Assembly: GCA_965247295.1 (NCBI GenBank)
Contig: CBDFGQ010000004.1
Coordinates: 186,001 to 250,000 of the forward strand
Source of the DNA: CBDFGQ01 sp965247295
GTDB lineage: Bacteria > Chloroflexota > Dehalococcoidia > Lucifugimonadales > JAGWBF01
Direction of reading: 5' to 3'
Length of the DNA stretch: 64,000 nt
Under the pieces are notes generated by a model. That model did not search any database and was not told the origin of the DNA. It worked only from the letters and a program-made list of their open reading frames with translations. Positions 15,743-23,928 of this stretch are shown here, one piece after another. Position 1 is the first letter of the stretch; each line of letters begins with the position of its first letter. The position numbers were made by a program, and so were the translations under genes.

Positions 15743-16483
15743 ATGCTAGAGGTACCAATCATCCGTATGAACACCAGCGATGACGCCCTGGCACCAGCCC
15801 CTTCCGCCTACCTCTACGACGTCTATCGGCGTCTATTCTCGCGCTACGGCCCCCAGCACTGGTGGCCGGCGGAGAGCCGGCTGGAGATCGTTCTGGGGGC
15901 CATCCTCACTCAGTCGGCCGCATGGACCAACGTGGAGAAGGCGCTGGCCAACCTCAAGGGGGCCGGCCTCATGTCGCTGGCAGCTCTGAGGGATATCCCT
16001 CAGGACGTGCTTGCCGACATCCTGAGGCCATCGGGGTACTTCAACGCCAAGGCAAAGAAGGTGAAGGCCTTCATATCGCACCTCTGGGACAGGTATGAAG
16101 GCGACCTGGACTCGTTCCTCTCAAGGGATGCCACGGGACTGCGGGAGGAGCTCCTTTCCATATACGGCATCGGGGAGGAGACCGCCGACGACATTCTACT
16201 CTATGCGGGTAACGCGCCATCCTTCGTTATAGATTCCTACACCCGCCGCATCGTCAAGCGTCTGGGACTGGCACCCGGCAGGGAGAGCTACGGGGCCTAT
16301 CAGCAGCTATTTCATCGGGGCCTGTCACCGGAGCCGGGCCTATTTAACGAATACCACGCGCTCCTGGACCGGCACGCCAAGGAGACCTGCAGGAAAGAGC
16401 CGCGCTGCCAGGGCTGCTGTCTGCTGGAGCTGTGTCCCACGGGCAAGCCCAGCATTGACACGGCCAACTCCCCCACCCTATAA
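15743..16483 (+). CDS. EndoIII-superfamily DNA glycosylase (HP0602/MagIII-like)
   Basis: Helix-hairpin-helix GPD base-excision enzyme with a C-terminal [4Fe-4S] loop (C-x5-C-x2-C-x5-C near residues 213-228). The hairpin is at LLSIYGIGEETADD, and the catalytic Asp is Asp164 in VIDSYTRR. The position of the EndoIII catalytic Lys (18 residues before that Asp) is Glu146, so it should lack beta-lyase activity and act as a monofunctional glycosylase, as in the COG2231 3-methyladenine glycosylase group. The early motif ILTQSAAWTNVEKAL is typical of that group. Length 246. The thiamine operon promoter overlaps its 3' end. Confidence 0.85.
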   Translation: MLEVPIIRMNTSDDALAPAPSAYLYDVYRRLFSRYGPQHWWPAESRLEIVLGAILTQSAAWTNVEKALANLKGAGLMSLAALRDIPQDVLADILRPSGYFNAKAKKVKAFISHLWDRYEGDLDSFLSRDATGLREELLSIYGIGEETADDILLYAGNAPSFVIDSYTRRIVKRLGLAPGRESYGAYQQLFHRGLSPEPGLFNEYHALLDRHAKETCRKEPRCQGCCLLELCPTGKPSIDTANSPTL

Positions 16484-16484
16484 T
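16455..16484 (+). promoter_or_regulatory. Consensus sigma70 promoter of the thiamine operon
   Basis: TTGACA (16455-16460), 18-nt spacer, TATAAT (16479-16484): both hexamers are perfect consensus. It is embedded in the last codons and stop of the glycosylase gene. Transcription should begin about 16491, just ahead of the TPP riboswitch. Confidence 0.75.
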
Positions 16485-16510
16485 TTTGCCAAACTAATTA
16501 GACACCTCTA

Positions 16511-16608
16511 GGGCCGTAGGGGAGCTTGGTTGAGCCAGGCTGAGAGGGCGACCCGATATGCCGCCGACCCTTGCGAACCTGATCTGGGTAATGCCAGCGT
16601 AGGGAATT
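16511..16608 (+). promoter_or_regulatory. TPP riboswitch (THI element)
   Basis: Conserved blocks in order: GGGGAGC (16519-16525), GCTGAGA (16539-16545), ACCC, GAACCTGATCTGGGTAATGC, and CAGCGTAGGGAA. These are the pyrimidine- and pyrophosphate-sensing parts of the thiamine pyrophosphate aptamer. A strong terminator hairpin follows 27 nt later, so control is most likely by transcription termination when TPP is abundant. It governs the ABC ATPase-like gene, tenA and thiD. Confidence 0.95.
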
Positions 16609-16635
16609 GGCGTGCAGCGTTAATGTTGATGTGCG

Positions 16636-16672
16636 AGAGGCCGCCAGTTTGGTATGGCGGCCTCTTGCTTTT
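16636..16672 (+). terminator. Riboswitch-controlled terminator
   Basis: AGAGGCCGCCA (16636-16646) pairs perfectly with TGGCGGCCTCT (16655-16665) over an 8-nt loop, followed by TGCTTTT. It lies between the TPP aptamer and the first gene start at 16678, so it should be the expression platform. Confidence 0.85.
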
Positions 16673-16677
16673 AGGGA

Positions 16678-17466
16678 ATGATGGCTACAGCAGAGATTAA
16701 AATAAGGCTTCAGAGCGTATACAAGTCCTTTAGTGTCGACGGAACGAGGGTCCCGGTGCTGGAGGGCGTGGACTTCTTCGCCGCCAGCGGGGAGTTCGTG
16801 AGCATCATTGGGCCCAGTGGCTGCGGCAAAAGCACCCTCCTGAACACCGTCGCCGGCCTGGAGGAGCCCGAAGCGGGCTGGGTGGAGCTGGAGGGTGCCG
16901 TGGTCGATCGCCGCCTGGGGAACGTGGGCTACATGCAGCAGAAGGACTTGCTGATGCCCTGGCGCACCGTGCTGGACAACGCCATCCTTGGGCTTGAGGT
17001 CCAGGGAATATCTCGCACCGATGCCAGGGTCCGGGCCACCGACCTTCTGGAGGTTTTTGGGCTGCGGGGTTTCGAGAATCAGTACCCTTACGCGCTCTCG
17101 GGCGGGATGCGACAGCGTGCTGCCTTCCTGCGGACCGTGCTGGTGGGCAGCGAGGCCATGCTGCTGGATGAGCCATTCGGGGCCCTGGACGCCCTGACCA
17201 GGACGCAGATGCAGGAGTGGCTCATGGAGCTGTGGGACTCCCTCGGCAAGACCATCGTGCTGGTGACCCACGACGTGGACGAAGCCATCGAGCGGCCCGG
17301 CATAAAGGTTATCGCCCCGCTGTGGAAGAACGGCTTGGCCGTGGGCTGGCAGACCTCTGAGCGCTGGACCGCCTTCGCCGACTGGCTGCACGAAAATGGC
17401 CTGGTGCAAGACCCAGTCGACGGGACCAAGGCCTTTACAAACGAGTACGTTGAGGCCCTGAAGTAG
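16678..17466 (+). CDS. Chimeric ORF: ABC ATPase (HMP/thiamine-precursor transporter type) fused to the tail of a substrate-binding protein
   Basis: Residues 1-205 are a nitrate/taurine/HMP-type ABC ATPase: Walker A GPSGCGKST (45-53), Q-loop QQKDLLMPW, signature LSGGMRQR (140-147), Walker B MLLDEPFGALD (161-171), switch His198 in VTHD. Then, instead of the usual 40-60 ATPase residues, the sequence changes at about residue 206 (nt ~17293). The remaining ~57 residues (KVIAPLWKNGLAVGWQ, WTAFADWLHENGL, KAFTNEYVE) look like the C-terminus of an NMT1/ThiY-type HMP-precursor-binding protein. A normal operon would have ATPase, permease and binding protein here, so an in-frame deletion (or assembly collapse) removing the permease seems to have created this gene. 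It is probably non-functional in transport. It sits under the TPP riboswitch. Confidence 0.85.
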   Translation: MMATAEIKIRLQSVYKSFSVDGTRVPVLEGVDFFAASGEFVSIIGPSGCGKSTLLNTVAGLEEPEAGWVELEGAVVDRRLGNVGYMQQKDLLMPWRTVLDNAILGLEVQGISRTDARVRATDLLEVFGLRGFENQYPYALSGGMRQRAAFLRTVLVGSEAMLLDEPFGALDALTRTQMQEWLMELWDSLGKTIVLVTHDVDEAIERPGIKVIAPLWKNGLAVGWQTSERWTAFADWLHENGLVQDPVDGTKAFTNEYVEALK

Positions 17467-17510
17467 CGCGCTGTGTCGGGCCACAACGGACGCGGGCTTG
17501 AGGTGGTGAC

Positions 17511-18167
17511 ATGAGCCTGAGTGACGACCTTCGCCGCAGCGTTGGACCCCTCTGGGAGAGGACGGTGACCCATCCCTTTGTGCTGGAGCTGGGTGATGGC
17601 ACGTTGTCGCAGGAGATCTTCGACGTTTACTTCCAGCAGGACCACCTTTTCCTCAAGGACTGGATAGCCCTGATGTGCGCGGGGGTCGTCAGGGCTCCCG
17701 ACTTCCACCATGCCCGGCCCCTGGCGGCGTTTGTTCACGGCGCCCTGGGCGGTGAGGAAGGGCTCTTCCAGCAGTACTTCAAGGATAGGGGCCTTTCCGA
17801 GGGGGACGTGCGCGGCTTGAAGCACCTTCCGACCTCACTGGCTTACAGCGGATTCCTGCGCAGGATCGCCAGCGAGGGCAGCTTCCACGAGATAATCACC
17901 ACCCTGTTGGCGATAGAGTGGCCCTATGTGGGCTGGGCCAAACTCCTCGCCGCGGCGGGCAAGCGGCCAGCTAACAAATACTACCAGGAGTGGATTGACA
18001 TCCACGCCGGGTCCGAGCTTGAGGGATTCGTAACCTGGATGCGGGACGTACTGGACAGCGCCGCCGTGGCCGACGTGGCGACGCTGGAGGAGATATTCCT
18101 GAGCACGCTGCGGTACGAGTACCTCTTCTGGGAGATGGCCTACACGGGAGAGAGATGGCCGGGGTGA
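17511..18167 (+). CDS. tenA: TenA-family aminopyrimidine hydrolase
   Basis: TenA proteins salvage pyrimidine from degraded thiamine. The 218 residues align by number with Bacillus subtilis TenA. Asp44 is present (FQQDHLF), Tyr139 is present, and the late Glu is present in RYEYLFW (Glu203). However the catalytic Cys135 position is Ile (LLAIEWPY), and Tyr47 is Phe. This places it outside the Cys-dependent TenA_C group; it may belong to the Cys-less TenA_E type with a Glu at the site (Glu136 is adjacent). It lies downstream of the riboswitch and overlaps thiD by 13 bp, so thiamine regulation and coupled translation are expected. Confidence 0.88.
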   Translation: MSLSDDLRRSVGPLWERTVTHPFVLELGDGTLSQEIFDVYFQQDHLFLKDWIALMCAGVVRAPDFHHARPLAAFVHGALGGEEGLFQQYFKDRGLSEGDVRGLKHLPTSLAYSGFLRRIASEGSFHEIITTLLAIEWPYVGWAKLLAAAGKRPANKYYQEWIDIHAGSELEGFVTWMRDVLDSAAVADVATLEEIFLSTLRYEYLFWEMAYTGERWPG

Positions 18168-18955
18168 GCCGCGTCCCCAGGGCCATGACCATAGCCGGCT
18201 CCGACTCGGGTGGCGGCGCAGGCATTCAGGCCGACCTCAAGACTTTCGCTGCGTTGGGAGTCTACGGCACCTCAGTGCTCACGGCCATCACCGCTCAGAA
18301 CACGGTGGGCGTTGCCGGGGTGCATGAGGTTCCAGTGGAGATGGTGGCGTCGCAGATGGAGGCCGTGTTCGGCGACATCGGGGCCGATGTGGTAAAGACG
18401 GGCATGCTCTCCAGCAGCGACATCATAGTCACGGTTGCCAGGGAGCTGGCCCACTTCCGTGTGGACCGGCTGGTGGTCGACCCGGTCATGGTGGCCAAGA
18501 GCGGCGATAGGTTGCTCAGGGAGGACGCCGTGGACGCAATGCGCCACAGCTTACTGCCCTTAGCCGCCGTAGTCACCCCCAACATACCGGAAGCGGAGAC
18601 CCTGACAGGCATGAGGATTGAGTCCAGGGAGGACGCCCGGCGCGCGGCGGATATGATAGTCGGTTTGGGCGCGAAGGCGGTGGTGGTAAAGGGGGGCCAC
18701 CTGGAGGGACCGGCGGTGGACCTGTTTTACGACGGCCGTGAGTTCCGGGAGTTTAACGCACCACGCATCGAGACCAGGAACACCCACGGCACGGGCTGCA
18801 CCTTCGCCTCGGCCATAGCCGCAGGACTGGCCAAAGGTATGGAGGTGGTGGATGCGGTGGCGGTGGCCAAGGAGTACGTCACCGAGGCAATAAGGCGGTC
18901 CTTCGACGTGGGCCAGGGCCACGGCCCCCTCAACCACTTCTATATGCTGTGGTAG
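18155..18955 (+). CDS. thiD: Hydroxymethylpyrimidine/phosphomethylpyrimidine kinase
   Basis: Phosphorylates HMP and HMP-P to the diphosphate used by thiamine phosphate synthase. The ribokinase-like family motifs are clear: TIAGSDSGGGAGIQADLKTF near the start, TAITAQNT, VVKTGML, VVDPVMVAKSGDRLL, TPNIPEAETL, and the anion hole RNTHGTGCTFASA with its catalytic Cys/Asp region. At 266 residues it is full length and single-domain (no ThiE fusion). The start overlaps tenA by 13 bp. As the third gene of the riboswitch operon, it would use HMP made available by salvage. Confidence 0.96.
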   Translation: MAGVSRVPRAMTIAGSDSGGGAGIQADLKTFAALGVYGTSVLTAITAQNTVGVAGVHEVPVEMVASQMEAVFGDIGADVVKTGMLSSSDIIVTVARELAHFRVDRLVVDPVMVAKSGDRLLREDAVDAMRHSLLPLAAVVTPNIPEAETLTGMRIESREDARRAADMIVGLGAKAVVVKGGHLEGPAVDLFYDGREFREFNAPRIETRNTHGTGCTFASAIAAGLAKGMEVVDAVAVAKEYVTEAIRRSFDVGQGHGPLNHFYMLW

Positions 18956-18968
18956 ACTCAGGCAGCCC

Positions 18969-19949
18969 CTATTTGTACACCTCCGGGTTGAAGCAGTGCA
19001 GGAGGCGGTCCCCCTTCACACCGGCCAGGAGGTTCCTGGCGGCGAGCATGCACATGGCCTTCCGCGATCCCACGCCGGCGCTCCCTATGTGGGGTGTCAC
19101 GATCAAGTTGTCCAGGGTTAGGAGGGGGTCGTCGGCGAGTATGGGCTCGGGATCGGTGACGTCCAGGGCTGCGGCGCCAATCCAGCCCTCTTTCAGCGCC
19201 CTGTAAAGGGCCGTGGGGTCCACCACCGGCCCCCGCGACGCGCTGACGAGGATGGCGCTGGGCTTTATGGCGGCCAGTTCCCGTTCCCCTATCAGGTGAT
19301 GGGTTTCCGGCGTGAGGGGGACGTGGAGACTGACGTAGTCGGAGCTTTCCAACAGGGAAGGAAGATCGAGGTACTTCATCCCGAGCCGCCGCTCTTCCCG
19401 CTCCTTTCGGGTGCGCGAGTGGTAAAGGACCTCCATATCGAAGCCGAGGGCCCTCTTTGCCATCTCCAGCCCTATCTTGCCCATGCCGACTATGCCTATG
19501 GTCGAGCCGCTGATGTCGGCGCCCAGCCAGCGCTGAGGGTGGAAGGCTAGCTTCCAGCCGCCCGCCCGAACCCAGCGGTCCGCCTCCACAACCCTCCGGG
19601 CCGCGGCCATGAGAAGCGCAAAGGCCAGGTCTGCAGTGGCCTCGGAGAGGACTCCAGGCGTGTATCCCACCAGTATGCCGCGGCGGGTGGCCTCTTTTAC
19701 GTCTACGTTGTCCACGCCGACGGCCAGCTGGCTCACCACCTTGAGCCGGGGTGCGGCATCCAGCAGTGCGCCGTCCACTCGGTCCATGATGTTGGTGAGG
19801 ACCCCATCCACGTCCCGCAGCTTCTCCCGCAGGAGCTGAGGAGACGGAGGGTGCTCCTCAGGCCACACCTCCATGTCGGTCTCGCCGGCTATAGTATCCA
19901 GGGCTTCCCCGTCCATGAGGCGTGTCACGAATACTTTGGGCGTGGTCAT
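18969..19949 (-). CDS. D-2-hydroxyacid dehydrogenase (glyoxylate/hydroxypyruvate reductase type)
   Basis: NAD(P)-dependent reductase of 2-keto acids. The 326 residues comprise a flavodoxin-like substrate domain and a Rossmann domain with IGIVGMGKIG (about residue 150). The active site is shown by Arg in VSASRGPVVD, Glu in LDVTDPEP, and His in TPHIGSAG. VSQLAVGVDNVDV is the usual N-domain signature. Closest characterised types are glyoxylate/hydroxypyruvate reductases (GyaR/GhrB); exact substrate is uncertain. It converges on thiD with only 13 bp between stops. Confidence 0.88.
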   Translation of the reverse strand: MTTPKVFVTRLMDGEALDTIAGETDMEVWPEEHPPSPQLLREKLRDVDGVLTNIMDRVDGALLDAAPRLKVVSQLAVGVDNVDVKEATRRGILVGYTPGVLSEATADLAFALLMAAARRVVEADRWVRAGGWKLAFHPQRWLGADISGSTIGIVGMGKIGLEMAKRALGFDMEVLYHSRTRKEREERRLGMKYLDLPSLLESSDYVSLHVPLTPETHHLIGERELAAIKPSAILVSASRGPVVDPTALYRALKEGWIGAAALDVTDPEPILADDPLLTLDNLIVTPHIGSAGVGSRKAMCMLAARNLLAGVKGDRLLHCFNPEVYK

Positions 19950-20205
19950 CGCATTCCCTCCAGCGGTTCCGTTGAGCGGCCGTTTGGGCCGCAGGCTCTC
20001 ATTCTATCGAGCCTGGCACTCCGTTTCTACCCACGCGTAGTTGCTGGGAGGTTTGATTCGTCTCGGATTGCCACCCCTTCCCCACTTAATATTCCCGCCC
20101 ACATTCCCCGAGAGAGGTATGGTTCATCCCTGTCCGCGCAACACGCTCTATGTAAATCTCCCAGACGGCGGTCTGGCTTCGCCCAGACAAGCCTGCTTGA
20201 ACTCA
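19950..20205. other. Divergent intergenic region upstream of the suf promoter
   Basis: With the suf promoter and leader this forms a 348-bp gap between two divergent genes. CCAGAC (20161-20166) and GTCTGG (20171-20176) form a perfect 6-bp hairpin around GGCG, with a further CCAGAC copy at 20183-20188, about 20 bp upstream of the suf -35. It could be a regulator site or leftover repeat. Nothing else recognisable. Confidence 0.35.
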
Positions 20206-20234
20206 TTGACGCGTCCGGAGGCCGGTGATATACT
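20206..20234 (+). promoter_or_regulatory. suf operon promoter
   Basis: TTGACG (20206-20211), 17-nt spacer, TATACT (20229-20234), near-consensus sigma70 type. Immediately downstream TGACTAAAGCGGTCGA has partial dyad symmetry reminiscent of Rrf2/IscR-type operators (TTGACTAA...TAGTCAA). Regulation by an Fe-S sensor is possible but only suggested. Confidence 0.7.
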
Positions 20235-20297
20235 CAATCCTGACTAAAGCGGTCGACAATAGGGATTAAAGAATTCGTCGCCAACAGGGATAGGTAA

Positions 20298-21758
20298 ATG
20301 ACTTCTTCGAAAGTTATCTCGCGTAAAACGGAACTTGAGGAGTCGGACTACAAATGGGGCTTTACCATCGACATAGAGTCGGACGTGGCGCCCAAGGGCC
20401 TCAACGAGGACATAGTCCGCTTCATCTCGGCAAAGAAGAACGAGCCAGACTGGATGCTGGAGTGGCGCCTTAAGGCCTACCGCCACTGGATCAGCTCGGA
20501 CCACCAGGAGCCCAAGTGGGCCAACGTACATTACGCGCCGATCGATTACCAGGACATCCACTACTACGCCGCCCCGGCCTCCAAGGCAGACGGCCCCAAG
20601 AGCCTGGACGAGGTGGATCCAGAGCTGGTAGAGGCCTTTAACAAGCTGGGGATCCCCATCGAGGAGCAGAAGAAGCTGTCCGGAGTGGCGGTGGATGCGG
20701 TCCTCGACAGCGTCTCCGTGGCCACCACTTACAAGGAGACCCTTGAAAAGTACGGGGTCATCTTCTGCTCCTTCAGCGAGGCGGTCCAGAAGCATCCCGA
20801 CCTGGTGAAAAAGTACCTTGGCTCGGTGGTCCCGTACGCGGACAACTTCTTCGCTACCCTGAACTCGGCCGTCTTCAGCGACGGCTCCTTTGCCTACATC
20901 CCCAAAGGGGTGCGCTGCCCCATGGAGCTGATGACCTACTTCCGCATCAACCAGGCCGATTCCGGCCAGTTCGAACGGACCCTCATCATCGCCGATGAGG
21001 GCAGCTACGTAAGCTACCTGGAGGGCTGTACGGCTCCCAGTAGAAAGACCCACCAGCTGCACGCGGCCGTAGTGGAGCTGGTAGCCCTGGACAACGCGGA
21101 GATCAAGTACTCCACGCTCCAGAACTGGTTCCCCGGCGACAAGGAGGGAAGAGGGGGAGTGTTCAACTTCGTTACCAAGCGGGGCAAGGCCGCCGGCAGA
21201 AACTCCAAGATCTCCTGGACCCAGGTGGAGACCGGCTCGGCCATAACCTGGAAGTACCCCGGCGTGATCCTGCAAGGAGACAACTCCGTTGGGGAGTTCT
21301 ACTCCGTGGCGCTGGTGAACAATCATCAGCAGGCGGACACGGGCACCAAGATGCTCCACATCGGGAAAAACACCAGGAGCACCATAGTGGCCAAGGGGAT
21401 CTCGGCGGGCCAGGGCAACGGCACCTACCGGGGCCTGGTCAAGATTATGCCCTCGGCAACCGGCGCCAGGAACTTCACCCAGTGTGACTCCCTTCTGATT
21501 GGAGACAAGTGTGGCGCCCATACGGTGCCCTACATCGAGGTACGTAACCCCACCGCCCGCATGGAGCATGAGGCCACCACCTCCAAGGTTAGCGACGACC
21601 AGCTCTTCTACCTTCAGCAGCGTGGCATCTCCCTGGAGGAGGCCCATTACATGATCATCAATGGCTTTTGCAGGGGGATCTTCAAGGAGTTGCCCTTCGA
21701 GTTCGCGGCGGAGGCGTCCCAGTTGCTCAAGGTCAGTCTGGAAGGGGCCGTCGGCTAA
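20298..21758 (+). CDS. sufB: Fe-S cluster assembly protein SufB
   Basis: Core scaffold subunit of the SufBC2D complex that builds Fe-S clusters and accepts sulfur from SufS/SufU. The 486 residues match the family. Hallmarks are YKWGFT near the start, GVIFCSFSEAV, ELMTYFRIN, EGCTAP, GKNTRSTIVAKGIS, the Cys-containing SLLIGDKCGAHTVPY that ends in the cluster-assembly Cys region, and EATTSKVSDDQLFY. ATG 20298 follows a clear promoter and GGATAGG. Its TAA overlaps the ATG of sufC by one base, so translation is coupled. Confidence 0.97.
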   Translation: MTSSKVISRKTELEESDYKWGFTIDIESDVAPKGLNEDIVRFISAKKNEPDWMLEWRLKAYRHWISSDHQEPKWANVHYAPIDYQDIHYYAAPASKADGPKSLDEVDPELVEAFNKLGIPIEEQKKLSGVAVDAVLDSVSVATTYKETLEKYGVIFCSFSEAVQKHPDLVKKYLGSVVPYADNFFATLNSAVFSDGSFAYIPKGVRCPMELMTYFRINQADSGQFERTLIIADEGSYVSYLEGCTAPSRKTHQLHAAVVELVALDNAEIKYSTLQNWFPGDKEGRGGVFNFVTKRGKAAGRNSKISWTQVETGSAITWKYPGVILQGDNSVGEFYSVALVNNHQQADTGTKMLHIGKNTRSTIVAKGISAGQGNGTYRGLVKIMPSATGARNFTQCDSLLIGDKCGAHTVPYIEVRNPTARMEHEATTSKVSDDQLFYLQQRGISLEEAHYMIINGFCRGIFKELPFEFAAEASQLLKVSLEGAVG

Positions 21759-22561
21759 TGGGCCGGGCTCAAGACAACCACGCGCCTCCAATGTTAGTTG
21801 TACGTAACCTCCACGTAGCCGCTGGGGATGTGGAAATATTGAAGGGCGTGGACCTCGCCGTCAACGCCGGTGAAGTCCACGCCATCATGGGACCCAACGG
21901 CTCGGGCAAAAGCACCCTCGCCAGCGTGCTCGCTGGGAAGCCGGAATACACCGTTACCCAGGGGGAGGTCCTCTACGAAGGCGTGAACCTTCTGGGTATG
22001 GAGCCGGAGATACGGGCCCGGGAAGGGGTCTTCCTGGCGTTCCAGTATCCCCTGGAGCTCCAGGGGGTCCGGACCTGGCAGTTCCTGAAGGCTGCGGTGG
22101 AAGCTGTGCGAGCACATCGGGGGCTGGAAGAGCTCAGTATTCGGGCCTTTGACAACATGCTGAAAGAGAAGATGCAGATGATCCAGGTCGACCCCAGCCT
22201 AACCAAGCGGTCGGTTAACGAGGGTTTCTCCGGCGGAGAAAAGAAGCGCAACGAGATACTTCAGATGGCGGTCCTGGACCCCAAGCTGGCCCTTCTTGAC
22301 GAGACCGATTCTGGTTTGGATATAGACGCACTCAGGATCGTCGCCAATGGGGTTAACGAGCTTCGGACCCCCTCCAATGCCATAGTGCTGGTGACCCATT
22401 ATCAGCGCATTCTCAACTACATCACCCCCGACTTCGTCCATGTCCTCCTTGATGGCCGCATCGTAACCTCCGGCGGTCCGGAGCTTGCCCTGCGGCTGGA
22501 GGAGAGGGGCTACGATTGGGTCAAAGAGAGCGTGGAGAGTGGCGCGGAGCTGAAGGTCTAG
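21758..22561 (+). CDS. sufC: Fe-S cluster assembly ATPase SufC
   Basis: ABC-type ATPase that drives conformational change of the SufBCD scaffold; cytoplasmic and not a transporter. Walker A is GPNGSGKST, the SufC-specific FLAFQYPLE lies in the middle, the signature is FSGGEKKRNE, Walker B is LALLDETDSGLD, and the switch His is in VTHYQR. ATG 21758 overlaps the sufB stop (267 residues); ATG 21791 (MLVVRNL) is an alternative giving the more usual ~256. Confidence 0.96.
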   Translation: MGRAQDNHAPPMLVVRNLHVAAGDVEILKGVDLAVNAGEVHAIMGPNGSGKSTLASVLAGKPEYTVTQGEVLYEGVNLLGMEPEIRAREGVFLAFQYPLELQGVRTWQFLKAAVEAVRAHRGLEELSIRAFDNMLKEKMQMIQVDPSLTKRSVNEGFSGGEKKRNEILQMAVLDPKLALLDETDSGLDIDALRIVANGVNELRTPSNAIVLVTHYQRILNYITPDFVHVLLDGRIVTSGGPELALRLEERGYDWVKESVESGAELKV

Positions 22562-22578
22562 GAGGGCGCACCGGGGAT

Positions 22579-23928
22579 ATGGCTCAACCACTGGCGAAGG
22601 GTGGAAGGTATATCTCCGATTTCGATACCTTCCAGAAGGGCTTGGCACCCAGGAAGCCGGCGTGGGTCCACAGGATTCGCCAGCGTGCGCTGGCACGTTT
22701 CACCGACCTGGGTTTTCCCACCGCCCGCCGCGGCAACGAGAAATGGAAGTACACCAGCGTCGTTCCCATCGCCAATACTGACTTCCAGTACCCACTCCAC
22801 CGCGACCGGCCTGAAGTAGGAGCATCCGACCTTCGCGCACTGGCGCCATGGGGTCGTAGCTGGACCAGGCTCGTCTTCCTGAACGGTAGATACTCCCCTG
22901 CCCTGTCCACGCCGCCATCACGGGTCACAGGCGCCCGCGTTGCGAATCTGGCCAGGGTACTCCGCTCCGACGGCCACATGGCCAAAGTTCACCTGAGCAA
23001 GCACGCGACGTTCGACGATGATGCCTTTGTCGCCCTGAATACCGCGTTCCTACATGATGGGGCCTTTGTCCACGTCCCGCGGGATACCACCCTTCAGCGG
23101 CCGATACACCTGATTTACGTCACCAGCGAAGGACCCGAGCCCGCGGTCACGTACCCGAGGACCCTGGTCGTGGCCGAGCCCCACAGCAGGCTAACCCTCA
23201 TAGAGAGCTACGTCAGCCTATCGCAGGCCCGCTACTTCACCAATGCAGTCACTGAGATCGCGCTGGATGAAGGCGCCGAGGTGGAGCACTACAGACTGCT
23301 ATTGGACGGGCCCGAGTCCTTCCACGTGGGTACGACGCGGGTGCGCCAGGACCGGGACAGCACCTTCTCCTCGGGGTCGTTCACCAGAGGAGCCGCCCTG
23401 GCCAGGAGCGATTTCCACGTGTTGCTGGACGGGCCGGGCACCTCCTGCAACCTCAATGGGCTGTACATGACCTCCGGCACACAGCACATTGACAATTACC
23501 TCAACATAGACCATGCCAAACCCCATACCACCAGCCGCCTGTACTACAAGGGCATTCTGGACGGACGGTCCAAGGCGGTTTTCGGCGGCACGGTCCTGGT
23601 GCGCCGGGATGCCCAGAAGGCCAACGCCCACCAATCAGATAAGAACCTTGTCCTTTCGAAAGATGCGGAGGTGGACAGCAAGCCCAGCCTCCTGATCTAC
23701 GCCGACGACGTAATGTGCGGCCACGGCGCTACCGCCGGATACATAGATGACGACGCGGTACTCTACATGAGGAGCCGTGGATTGGACCTGGAAACGGCCA
23801 GTCGGTTACTGATTCACGGATTCGCCAGTGAAATCATAGACACGGTCCAGCTTGAGCCGGTACGGGCCTTCCTGGACAAGCTGTTCTTGGGATCATTACC
23901 CGACTTTCGCCTCGGGGGAAGGCTATGA
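22579..23928 (+). CDS. sufD: Fe-S cluster assembly protein SufD
   Basis: Second scaffold subunit, paralogous to SufB, pairing with it through the beta-helix core. From ATG 22579, 18 bp after sufC, it has 449 residues. GNEKWKYT near residue 54 is the standard SufD entry motif (usually EEWRYT). VHVPRDTTLQRPIHL, NGLYMTSGTQHIDN, YYKGILDGRSKAVFGG, NAHQSDKNLVLS and CGHGATAGYIDDD follow, the last including the conserved His of the SufB-SufD interface. Its last four bases overlap the sufS start (ATGA). Confidence 0.95.
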   Translation: MAQPLAKGGRYISDFDTFQKGLAPRKPAWVHRIRQRALARFTDLGFPTARRGNEKWKYTSVVPIANTDFQYPLHRDRPEVGASDLRALAPWGRSWTRLVFLNGRYSPALSTPPSRVTGARVANLARVLRSDGHMAKVHLSKHATFDDDAFVALNTAFLHDGAFVHVPRDTTLQRPIHLIYVTSEGPEPAVTYPRTLVVAEPHSRLTLIESYVSLSQARYFTNAVTEIALDEGAEVEHYRLLLDGPESFHVGTTRVRQDRDSTFSSGSFTRGAALARSDFHVLLDGPGTSCNLNGLYMTSGTQHIDNYLNIDHAKPHTTSRLYYKGILDGRSKAVFGGTVLVRRDAQKANAHQSDKNLVLSKDAEVDSKPSLLIYADDVMCGHGATAGYIDDDAVLYMRSRGLDLETASRLLIHGFASEIIDTVQLEPVRAFLDKLFLGSLPDFRLGGRL

